Shown: in pieces, positions 46,459 through 56,618 of the stretch | How positions within the stretch are numbered: position 1 is the first letter of the stretch | Layout: the number at the start of each line of letters is the position of its first letter | Assembly (NCBI RefSeq): GCF_034190915.1 | Contig: NW_026947491.1 | Span: 22,942,101 to 23,006,100, forward strand | Length of the DNA stretch: 64,000 nucleotides | Reading direction: 5' to 3' | Source of the DNA: Cavia porcellus | Lineage: Eukaryota > Chordata > Mammalia > Rodentia > Caviidae | Made by a program: the position numbers and the translations under genes | Notes under the pieces: generated by a model | Database searches by the model: none | Seen by the model: the letters and a program-made list of their open reading frames with translations, nothing else | What the model was told of the DNA's origin: nothing

Positions 46459-46533
46459 CCATATTGTCAGGGCTTCTGTCACTGTGTGTATGGTATAGCA
46501 ACTACCACCGTGGTGTGCACTGTGCTCAAAACA
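46459..46533 (+). other. IGHD: IGHD segment C4 (family 4, 19 bp)
   Basis: The D is TGTATGGTATAGCAACTAC (46,487-46,505). Left signal: CCATATTGT (46,459-46,467), 12-bp spacer, consensus CACTGTG (46,480-46,486). Right signal: CACCGTG (46,506-46,512), 12-bp spacer, CTCAAAACA (46,525-46,533). Frame 2 reads VWYSNY and frame 3 YGIATT; frame 1 has TAG. The 'GTATAGCA' core is like human IGHD6, by inference. The essential bases of both heptamers are kept, so it is probably functional. Confidence 0.91.
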
Positions 46534-47345
46534 TCCTGCCCCACCAGGCTTTGTTCTGACCCCTTCTGCCATCTTCCCAATCCCCCAAAGGCTGCTGACT
46601 CCCAGATAGTCCTGTCCTCAGCTGCAGGCGTAGAGAAGACCCCAGGAAGCTGTGGGCTGACGCACTCATTCACAGTCAGTGTCCAGTGTGTGACCTATGC
46701 ACAAAAGGCCATGCACAAGGAATGGCCCATCCTGAGTTGCCACACCTCAAAACCTTAGGAGGATGGTGCTGCAGGGTTCCCGTGGTATCAATTATAGGTC
46801 TTCTGGGTACAGAAAGGAAGAACATTCACTCAAGGGGCCCAGGAGCCCTAAGCCATTTTTTTTGGACTGAGATATTTTTCCTCCTCTCTCCTGAGGAAAC
46901 CTCTATAACAGAGTGAAGACACAGGGCAGCAGGACAGTTCAGTATGCAGCTGTGTCATATTATCTCTGTTTCTGACAGATTCCTTGAGTGCACACCCCTC
47001 CCCTCTGTGGCTGGTCAGGGTCTACTGTCCTTGTTGGGCAGAATCCAGGACCCTCTACTTCTTCCTGTGCTCACTGGCACAGGTCATCCACCCTGTGTCC
47101 CCTGCCCTCCCAGGGAGGTGTGGGTGGGGTTCGTGTGCAGCTTAGCTCCAATGCTGGGTGGAAGGGAGTGGCCTTTGCAGAGCCCCATGCATGTGCACAA
47201 CCAAGCTCAGCCTGAACAGGAATTCCAGGGACTAGGAATCTCCAGAGCTTAGGAGAGGTGAGCCAGGGCTTAGCGGGATCACTCTGATGCCAGATGAGTT
47301 GAAGAGGGATTCTGAGCGCCGCAATTGGGAGGACCCACAGGACAA
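46534..47345. other. Unit C spacer between families 4 and 5
   Basis: Paralogous to 34,338-35,213. No gene is seen. Confidence 0.55.
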
Positions 47346-47419
47346 GGTTTTTGTTGCAGTCTGTGTCACTGTGTATTGGGGTAGCTGGAACCACAGTGAT
47401 ACCTAGTCAGACAGAAACC
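47346..47419 (+). other. IGHD: IGHD segment C5 (family 5, 18 bp), near-consensus RSS
   Basis: The D is TATTGGGGTAGCTGGAAC (47,374-47,391). Left signal: perfect nonamer GGTTTTTGT (47,346-47,354), 12-bp spacer, perfect heptamer CACTGTG (47,367-47,373). Right signal: perfect CACAGTG (47,392-47,398), 12-bp spacer, ACAGAAACC (47,411-47,419), one mismatch from consensus. Frame 1 reads YWGSWN, frame 2 IGVAG, frame 3 has TAG. This is the strongest D signal pair in the window and the key evidence that the locus is IGHD. Confidence 0.96.
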
Positions 47420-47678
47420 ACTTCCCTCAGCCAGCTCCATGAGGAGGATGAGGCTCTTGGGGTCTGATAAATGTCCTTCCTCTCCCTAATTGAAGACCGG
47501 AAGAGAGCTGTGTCAGAGAGAGACACCTGTTCCATCTGGCCCTCATCAGTACCAGTGATCATCAGCACCCACCCCCACCCTGGTAATACTGCTCAGAGGC
47601 TGAGAGCCATGGACCACCTGCCTGGTCCCAGGAGAGGTTGTGAGAAAGGGACCTGTGTGGGACCCTGTAGGCGGCAGG

Positions 47679-47761
47679 GGAATTTGTGCAGGCCTGAGAC
47701 ACAGTGGTTATTATAGTGGTAGTGGATGGGTCTCACTGTGACACAGGTCACACATAAAACT
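47679..47761 (+). other. IGHD: IGHD segment C6 (family 6, 27 bp)
   Basis: The D is 47,707-47,733. Left signal: GGAATTTGT (47,679-47,687), 12-bp spacer, CACAGTG (47,700-47,706). Right signal: CACTGTG (47,734-47,740), 12-bp spacer, CATAAAACT (47,753-47,761). Frame 3 reads YYSGSGWV, frame 1 VIIVVVDGS, and frame 2 has stops. Each heptamer differs from its side's consensus only at the central base pair, and the three coding-flank bases are intact on both sides. It is probably functional. Sister B6 has a damaged right heptamer. Confidence 0.92.
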
Positions 47762-47849
47762 CAGTTTGATACTCCTCAGACCTCAGTCACCAAAACCACC
47801 TACAGGAAGTCTCCACCCCCCACATATGGAGAGCACCAGGGGCCCTGGG

Positions 47850-47922
47850 AGATTCTGCATAGCTCCAGTTCACAGTGGGTATGGTGGTTACTACCACAGT
47901 GAGAGAGGTCAGGTGCAAAACA
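47850..47922 (+). other. IGHD: IGHD segment C7 (family 7, 17 bp)
   Basis: The D is GGTATGGTGGTTACTAC (47,878-47,894). Left signal: CACAGTG (47,871-47,877) with a weak nonamer AGATTCTGC 12 bases upstream. Right signal: consensus CACAGTG (47,895-47,901), 12-bp spacer, TGCAAAACA (47,914-47,922). Frame 3 reads YGGYY, frame 1 GMVVT, frame 2 VWWLL; all are open. D-to-J joining should work; V-to-DJ joining depends on the weak left nonamer. Confidence 0.87.
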
Positions 47923-49215
47923 GTTCCTGCAGTGTTCCTGGAACCCCAGCACTCATTCCCTGGCTATCTGTGTACTGAGCCCCTAGAAGATTTTTGGTAT
48001 CACTTCCTTAATGGACAGAGTCCAAAGTCCTTATTTCGATGTCAGGATCTGGTACCTCTGGCCACAGCTAACCCATTAGGGCACAAACTTCAAGAGACAG
48101 GAAAAGCTAACTATGGCCACTTTGCACTAGCTGACAAACACGAGGCATAAATCCCTGGGACACATAGAATCAATGTCCCACAACCCTGGGAGGATCAGAC
48201 CTGAGGTTTCCTTGTGTGCACCACGACACAGGACACTGGTCTCTGTACACACTCAGGTTTGATGAGGGAGCTCTCATGGTGGGAACTAGAGCCCATCCAG
48301 GATATGTTCCCCTCAGCACTGCAGCCCGAGCAGTACATATGTCAGCGTCCATGGTTATGGGCACAGAGCTCCTATGCTGAGGCAGCACCATGAAAATTCC
48401 ACAGTGCGACCTCAAGCTCCCAGCTCTGCAGAGTAACATGAGGCACATTGTTTCCTTGAGCCCTCACAGTGCAGGCTATCTCACCCCTGTGCCCTTGGAC
48501 CTCAGTTTCAGTGGCCAGGTCTGGCCTCCCCGTGCCTCTCATGCCTGCATCTCCACCCCAGCTCTGCCTGCTCATGCAATGTGGGGATCAGGGCTGTCAC
48601 TCACGGCTCCCTTTCTGGGAGAAGCAGCTCCCACCTGGATCCCAATACCAATGCTGGTCTCAGGTGCACAGTGGGCCCAGGATGGCACTGAGCTCCACCC
48701 CACAGTCTCTCCTGGGCTCAGCCAGTCTGGGATCCAGGACACAGCTCAGGGCAAGGCTCACAGGAAGCAGATAATTTCTAGACCACTTGCAGAGGCCAGG
48801 CACCTTCCTGTGCCCTCCCTGCCCTTCTCCTCTCTGCTTGCTGTGGGACACAACACAGGGTCACCCGGCACACACCTCACACCACAGCTGCATGCCCCTT
48901 CCTTCGTTCCTTCCTGCCTTCCTTCCTTCCTTCCTTCCTTCCTTTCTTCCTTCCTTCCTTCCTTCCTTCGTTCCCTCCCTCCCTCCCTTCCTTTGTCTTC
49001 ATACCAGCTTTTGTTTTGGTCCTGGGATGCCAGGGCCCCAAACTGAGTTTCAGAGCAATGTATTCACGTCCCCCAGGCCATGTACAGGTGAAGAGGAAGA
49101 ACGAGGCAGGAGCCTGAACTCAACATTCTAGAAACTTCTCTCAGGCCTGGGAGAAAATGACCCATTTCACAATATCTACTATGCAGTTTTGAACCTTATA
49201 CTTTTGGTTTCTCAA
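47923..49215. other. Unit C downstream spacer
   Basis: Paralogous to 35,797-36,985. It holds a TTCC repeat but no supported gene. The 218-codon open frame across it is a product of the repeat and is not matched in unit B. Confidence 0.55.
48898..48990. repeat. (TTCC)n tetranucleotide repeat
   Basis: About 20 interrupted TTCC/TTCG/TCCC units. The counterpart in unit B (36,770-36,812) is a short pyrimidine tract, so the expansion is specific to unit C. Confidence 0.92.
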
Positions 49216-52200
49216 ACCAGAAAAGCAATGCAATAGGTACATGTATTTATTCCATTTATTTCACTTATAATTATGGTCTCTCTCTCTCTCTTTTTTTTTT
49301 TTCAGTCTTTTTCCTTTTTTCGGTACTGGAGTTCAAACTCACGACTGCCTGCTTGCAAGACCGGCATTTATGCCGCTGAGCTAAATCCCCATCCCCACGA
49401 TTACGGTCTCAAAGTACATCCATTTACTTGCAAAAGTCTTATGTTTGTTCTTCTTAATGACTGAGTAGTATTCCATTTTCTAAAGAGAAAAGCAGTCTTT
49501 TTATTTATTTATCAGTTGCTAGGTTTTTGAGCTTTTTCGATGGTTTAATTATTCAAATGTTATTGCTATAATCATTTGTGTGCATATGTCACTGTGGCAT
49601 GATATCTTTGGTTCTTCTTGTGGATATATATAAGAAAGGTGAATACAGATCCACAATTAAATAGAACCTCTAGTTTTAGTTTACTGAAGATTCTCCATAC
49701 TGATTTTCACAGAGGTTGTACCAACCTACATTCCCATCAACAATGAAGAGCCACACCCCTACCATTGTTTGTTATTGGTTGATTTCTTTTGTTACTTTAA
49801 AAGAGAAAAAAAGATGCAAATGACACAGAATTTCAAAAAAATAGACAAGTTACATAAGTTAATATACTGCATATTGTTATCTTAGAACTATTTGTTCAGG
49901 TTACAAGATCTAGACACAAAAAATGATCAAACCAACAGTGAGAACACAAACTCTTCTTTTTGATAAACTAAAAAAGATTCATAGTATTGTTATCTGTCTT
50001 GCATACCTACACACACAAATGTACATATATATACATACAAACATATAATCTTTTCCTTTCTTTCTCTTCTCCTTTCCTTTTGAGTGTTTTCTTTCCCTTT
50101 CATTATTAAATATCTATTTTGTATCTTATTACTCCTTCAGTTTTAAAAATTATTTTTATACTAGGGAATCAATATTTATTTCACTTATGTTTATGGTCTC
50201 AAGTTGCCTCCATTTACCTATAGAAGCCTCAAGAGTATCCTTTTTATACCTGAATAATATTCCACTGTTTAAAAATACCACTTTTTTTTATCAATTCGAT
50301 GGTTGATGGACATTTAGGTTGTTTCCAAGATTTAGCTATTAAAAATTATACTGCTATAAACATGGGTACACATTATTGCTGTGGCATGACATTTTCAGTT
50401 TTTCTTGGAAAATACCCCAAAGATGAATAGCTGGATTGAACGCTGGATTTGAGCAATCTCCACACTGATTTCCACAGTGGCTGTATCATTCCACACTCCC
50501 ACAAACAGTAGAGAGGTGTTCTTTTTGTTGTCAGTGGATTTCTTACTTTTTAAAAAAATTTTTATTCAAAGAGAAAAAAAGCAAAACAGATTAAAGTGTA
50601 GAAATAATAAAGATTTCAAAAAATAAAATAAACACTAAGAAATCACTAGTTGATAAATTACATATTGTCTTCCTAGAAGTAGTTGTTCAAGTTACACTAT
50701 TAAATCATAAAATAAAAAGTTGACATTCATACAGTGAGAGAGCAAACAGTTCTTTAACAGTCCAACAAAAATTTAGTAATACAGTTAGCTATCTTACACA
50801 CTTAACCATACATGCAGTTATATCCTTTAGAGCACTTTCTTTCCCTTTCTTTTTTACAATAGTGATTACACATTTTAGGTCTTATTACTCCTACAGTTTG
50901 TATTACTTTTTACACTAGACACACAATGTGATATTTATAAATATGATTCTTATTTATTTCTCTTATGAGGATAGTCTCCAGTTGCCTCTATTTATCTATA
51001 AAAGCCTCAAAGTCATCCTTTTATATATCTGAGTAATATATAAAAATACCACATCTTTTTCATCCACTGTGCAGTTGATGGGAATTTTGTTTCAAACATT
51101 TAACTATTACAAATTGTGCTGCTACTAAGATGGGTACACATAAATCACTGCAACATGAGCTTTTCAGTTTTTTCAGGGAAAATACCCAGGATGGGAATAG
51201 CAGGGTTGAATGGAACTTCCAATCCTAGTCTTCTGAGTAATTGCCATACTGATTTCCATAGTGGCTGAACCAGTCTACAATACTACCAACAATGGAGCAG
51301 TGTTCCTTTTTCCCTGCATCCTTGGCAGCATTTGTTATCAGTTGATTTCTTGATGGCAGTTATCCTTTCCAGAATAAGATGAAATCTCAATGCTTTTCTA
51401 ATTTGTATTTCTCAAATGACCAATGACGGTGAACATTTTTTCATGTATTTATTTGCCATTTGTATATCTTCATCTGAGAGAAGTGTATTCATCTCAGATT
51501 GCCATTTTTGAAGAGCATCTTTCAATGTGGGAGACTTGATATTTTTCAATTCTTTATATGTTCTGCATATAAGTCCTTTGTCCGAGGGGTTGCTGGCTAA
51601 ATTCTTTCCCGTTCTATGGGTTTTCTTTTTACTCTGTTGGTGATTTCTTTTGAAGTGCAGAAACTTTTCAATAATATGAGGTCCCAGTTGTTGATTCTTT
51701 GAAATGTTTCCCGTTGTGTTTTCTTCATGAATTCACGGCTACCGCTATGTCTCCAAGACTTCCACCTACCTTGTCTTCCACTAGATTTAGTGTTTCTGTT
51801 TTAATATTTAGATCTTTGATGCATTTTGACTTTAGTTTAGTGCATGGTGATAGACATAGGTCCAGTTTCAGTCTTCAGTATGTGAAGAGTCAGTTTTTCC
51901 AACATCATTTATTAAAGAGGCTATTCTTCTTCCAATGAACATGTTTTGCCCTTTGTCAAACAAGGTGGCTGAGTATCTTTGTAGTTGTGTTTGCATCTTC
52001 TATTCTGTTCCATTGATCCTCAAGTCAATTTCTTTCCAATACCATGCTGATTTTTATCACTGTGGCTTTGTAGTATAGTTTCAAGTCAGGAATTGAGATT
52101 CCTTCTGCTTTGCGTTTGATGCCCGAAATCGCCTTTTTATTCTAAACATCTTCTGTTTCCAAGTGCATTTTAGGAATGTTTTCTCTAGATCTGTAAGGTT

Positions 52201-54770
52201 TGTTAATGGTATTTTGATTGGGATTGCATTAAATCTGTATAACGGATTTGGGAGTATGGCCATTTTCACAGTGTTGGCTTTTTCTAACCAAGAGCAAGGG
52301 ATATCCTTCCATTTTCTAATATCTTCTTCAATTTCCTTTTTTAGCATACCATAATTTTCAGTATGTAGGTATTTTCAGTCTTGGTTAGGTTGATTCCTGA
52401 GCATTTCATTTTTTTAGGTGCTATTGTGAAAGGCGCTGTTTCCATAATTTCTCTCTCAGTGAAGTTTTTGTTTGTGTACAGAATACTATTGATTTTTGAG
52501 TGGTGACTTTGTATCTAGCTTCACTGATGAATTTGTTACCTCTAGTAGTCTTTTAATGGAGTTTTTTGGGTCTTCTATATAGAGGATCATGTCATCTGCA
52601 AATAGTGATAAAGTAACTTCTTTTGTCTTTATTTCTTTCTCTTGTCTGATTGCCCTGGCTAATCTTTCCAGAACTATACTGAATAGGAGTGTTGGTAGTG
52701 GACATCTTTGTCTTGTTTCTGATTTTAGAGTGAAAGCTTTCAGGTTTTGTTCACTCATTGTAATGTTGGCTGTTGGTTTGTCATAGATGGCCTTAATGAA
52801 ATTGAGGTAGACACCATGTATTCCAAGTTTTTGAAGGGTATCTTTAATATTGAAAAAGTGTTGGACTTCATCAAGAGCTTTTTCTATGTGTATTGAGAGG
52901 TCCGTGTGGTTTTTGTTTTTGGCTCTGTTGATGTGGTATATGTCATTTATTGATCTGCATATGTTAAACCATGCCTGCATTCCTGGAATGAATCCCATTT
53001 GGTCGTGATGTATAATATTCTTGATGATTTGCTGCCTTCTATCTGCCAGTATTTTATTGAGAATCTTTGCATTAATGTTCATTAGTGTGATTGGCCTATA
53101 GTTCTACTTTTTGGGTGGATCATTCTCTGGTTTTGGTATCATTGTAATACTTGCCTCCAGGAATGACTGAGGGAGGATTGCTTCTCTTCCAATTTCATCG
53201 AATAGTTTAAGGAGTGTTGGAGTCAACTCTTTTTTAAATTCCTTGTAGAATTCAGCTGTGAATCCATCAGGACCTGGGCTTTTCTTTGTTGGTAAGTTTT
53301 TAGTTATATTTTTAATTTCAGTAGCTGATATTGTGTTATTCAAAATTGCTGTGTCTTCTTAATTGAGCTTTGGTAGTTCATATGTTTCTAGAAATCTGTC
53401 CATTTCCTCTTTGTTTTTCACCCTATGTGAGAGAGATTTTCATAGTAAGTATTCATGATCTTTTGAATTTCCATGGGATCTGTAATAATTTCTCTCTTTT
53501 CAGTCTGATGTGCGACTTGCTTTTTAAATTCCTTTTTCTTGATAAAGTTGTCTAAGGTTTATCAATTTTGTTCATTCTCTCAAAATGCAGCTCTTTGATT
53601 CATTAATTGTTTGTATTGTTTTTAATTTCAGTTTCATTGATTTCTGCTCTGATCTTTATGATTTCCTCTCCTATATGAGCTTTGGGTTTGACTCAGTCTT
53701 CCTTTTCTAGGAGCTTGAGATGTAGCATCAGGATGCGTATTTGTGCTTGCTCCACTTTCTTGATGTGACAATTTATTTTCCTCTTAGGATTGCTTTCACT
53801 GCATCCCACAGGTTACGGTATGTTGTATCTGTATTTTCATTGAATTGTAGGTGTTATTTCTTCTTTAATTTTACCTGTAGCCCACTGGTTGTTCAGAAGG
53901 TTGATTAATTTCCATGAATTTATGCCAGTTTTCTAATTTCTTTTGCCATTAATTTCCAATTTCAGTGTGCTGTGGTCAGATATTATGGGATAATTATCAT
54001 GGGAAAATTTCAATCCCTTTGCATACTTAAGAATGTTTTATAGGTTAATATATGGCCTATTTTGGAGAATGTGTCACGTGAAGCCGAGAAGAATGTATAA
54101 TTTGATGTGGTTGGGTGGAACACTCTAAACATCTACTAAGTCCATTTGCTCACAGGTATGATTCAGTTCTATTACTTCTTTGTTGACTTTTTCTCTAGTT
54201 GATCTATCTCTTTGTGACAGTGGGATACAAAGGTCTCCTATTGCAATTATATTCTTGTGTATTTGATTTTTCATGTACATTAGTATACATCCTATATAGT
54301 TGGATGCTCTTGTATTTGGTTCACCTATATTTATAATTGTTAGTTCTTCCTCTTCAAGTATTCCACTAACAAGTATGTAGTGACCTTCTTTTTCTCGTGT
54401 AATCATTTTAGGTTTGATGTTCACTTTGTCTGCAAGAAGAATAGATATCCCTGCTTTTTTCTCGGTTCCTGTTGCATGGAATACTGTTTTCCATAATTTG
54501 ACTTTTAATGTATGAGTTTCCTTTTGAGTCAGATGTGTTTCGTATATACAACATATTGTGAGATCATGTTTCTTGATCCATTCTGTCAACCTTTTTCGTT
54601 TGATAGATGAATTGAGGCCGTTTACATTTATGGATAGCACTGAGATGTACTGCCTTGTTATATTTCTGTAGTCTGTTTTCCCCCTTGTTTAATTGTTTGT
54701 CCTGCCTGTTAGTGTCTTTCTTCTGTTGTTCTGGAGATTATGATCATTTTCATGTCTATTTTGTATGTTT
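49216..54770 (-). pseudogene. Degenerate L1 block, minus strand (paralogue of 1-5,020)
   Basis: From left to right it has an ORF2 3'-end fragment with a SINE, 3'UTR pieces (about 49,800-50,150 and 50,560-50,905) separated by another ORF2 3' fragment (50,165-50,530), then degenerate ORF2 (50,930-54,640). ORF2 pieces include '[16 protein letters not shown]' (53,104-53,343), the RT core with '[13 protein letters not shown]' (52,486-53,082), '[19 protein letters not shown]' (52,081-52,347) and the endonuclease start 'LSINVNGLNSSIKRKRL' (54,125-54,640). It is slightly better preserved than the copy at 1-5,020. Confidence 0.9.
49268..49410 (-). mobile_element. ID-like tRNA-derived SINE
   Basis: Same family as at 24.6 kb, minus strand: on + it reads a T-rich tail, then 'GGTACTGGAGTTCAAACTC' and 'GCTGAGCTAAATCCCC'. 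The body is about 49,281-49,396. The target-site duplication is 'TAATTATGGTCTC' / 'CGATTACGGTCTC'. The paralogous site at about 44-56 is empty ('CGATTATGGTCTC'). Confidence 0.9.
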
Positions 54771-54889
54771 TTCAATAGTTTTTCTAGTGTTGGTTTGGTT
54801 CGCATTAATTCCTTCAGTTGTTCTTTGTCATGAAAGTACCTAGTTTCTCCATTAAATTTGAAGGAAGTTTTGCTGGGTACATCCGTCTG

Positions 54890-55180
54890 TTTTAAGTGTT
54901 GTTTTCTTGCATAACTGTATGTGTGTTTAAGTGTATAGGATTGACAACCATATTACTAAGTTTTTGTTGGATAGTTGAACAGAATTGTTTGCAGCTTCGC
55001 TGTTTGAATTCCCACTTTATATGTTCCACTTTTTTATCTTGAACTACTATTTGTAAAATGACAGTATGTAAACTTTAACTAGTGATTTCTCTTTAATTTT
55101 TCTCTGAACATATGTATTATTTCTACCCATTTTCTGTTTTGTTTAGTCTTTCTTTAAATAAAATCGAAAACCTTAAAAAA
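54890..55180 (+). mobile_element. L1 3'UTR fragment, plus strand
   Basis: Matches the tail at 7,470-7,743 and 25,680-25,935 (for example 'CAACCATATTACTAAG', 'CTTTAAATAAAATCG'). It is a short, 5'-truncated piece or the plus-strand partner of an inverted L1 pair. Confidence 0.7.
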
Positions 55181-55736
55181 AGTTGTTTTCTTTCAGAGAT
55201 TGAAATACTTCACTCAAACCTCATCTTATAGGGCATTACTTAGAGACCAGAATTAGTTCACTCACCTCGGGAACTCAGTCACGATATGTCTTGGGAACAA
55301 GTGAGCCTCAGAGAAAAAACAACCAGATGAGTCCTCTGTGCTTATTTTTAACTTAATAGCATGAGAACAAATACACAGAAGAAAATCATTTTGCAATACA
55401 GTTTTGGGAGTTTTGGGTGCAAGGTTCTAGTGTGATGGGTTTGCTAACTGACGTATGAGGGCCATAATTTGTGTAGTTTTATCAGGGCTGAAGGATATTG
55501 GCCAAACCAAATTTTTGACAGTAACTTGCCCTTAATTAAGCTGTCTGCTGTCCTGAAATTATTTACCAATGTCAAACTATGCATTCCAGGAGGATGAGAA
55601 CTCTTGCTCTCCAAGGTCCCTTCCTTCCATCACTCAGGTTCAATCACACCTCTTCCCAGCATCTCTCTACAGTGCAGATGTGGATCTATGTGCATGTATC
55701 ACAGACACACAAAAACACACAGTCTTCTACATACAG

Positions 55737-55738
<2 letters not shown>

Positions 55739-55795
<57 letters not shown>

Positions 55796-55797
55796 AA
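55739..55797. repeat. (CT)n then (TG)n microsatellite
   Basis: About 24 CT units followed by four TG units. It is at the same place as the (GT)n run at 41,982. Confidence 0.95.
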
Positions 55798-56532
55798 GTA
55801 ATGTAGAATACAACTTTATAGCATTAAACACCAGTCACTGCTGGCCTTCCTGACAGGAGGGAGAGGAGAAAGGGCAGCAGTGCTTCACTTCTTTTCTGAG
55901 TTTTCTGCATTGTGAGTGCTCTTCCCTGTGGTGGAAGCAGCCAGCAGTGATCACAGAAGCAAGAGTGCAAGGGTAGAGGCCATAAGGGGGACACACAGTG
56001 CCTTTGTGTGTGCACATTCCTGATGGCGTTAGAGAGCCATGCTGTAACTGAGAGATCCAAAATATAAATACATTAAAGTCCAAAATGAAAGTGCTAGAGT
56101 GGAAACAGCAAAATAAACTTTGTGGATATGGGAGGAGGATCTGGAGAAAAAATAAGAGGGGAAGCAGAGGAAAAAATGATTAAATGTAAACAAGATGCAA
56201 CTTGCTTAAATATCAATTACAAACATCAGAATATTTACTGTGTATCACAAACATGTAATAAACAAAAAGCAGTTGTAAAAAAAAGATCTGTGTCTTGCAT
56301 GTTGTCACCTAGGATATAGGCAGAAACCTAGAAATTTCCATTCTCCCAAAGACTGTATGATGCCTCCACTCCACAATCCTATCTCTCTTGGATCAAAAGC
56401 AGTGCTGATGATTCAAATATTAGACATGAGCAAGTGATATATGGTTCATAAACTTTCCCTTTAAAAGAGCATGCAACAGGCAGTACAAGATTTTTTAAAA
56501 TGTTCTTCAGCAGGCAGTGTAAGGTTTAAAAA

Positions 56533-56618
56533 CAACTGGGCTGGGGATTTAGCACAGTGGCATAAGTGCCTGCCTGGCAAGCATGAGGTCGTGAGTTAGA
56601 TTCCCAGTAAAAAAAGAT
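56533..56618 (+). mobile_element. ID-like tRNA-derived SINE
   Basis: 'GGGCTGGGGATTTAGCACAG' then 'GTGAGTTAGATTCCCAG' (B-box region) and an A tail. It is flanked by 'TTTAAAAAC' and 'TCTAAAAAAC' as likely short target duplications. The paralogous sites at about 25,975 and 42,735 lack it. Confidence 0.88.

Noticed and set aside
48390..49046. 218-codon open frame across the end of unit C
   Set aside because: It runs through the TTCC repeat and is not conserved in the unit B paralogue, where the frame differs.
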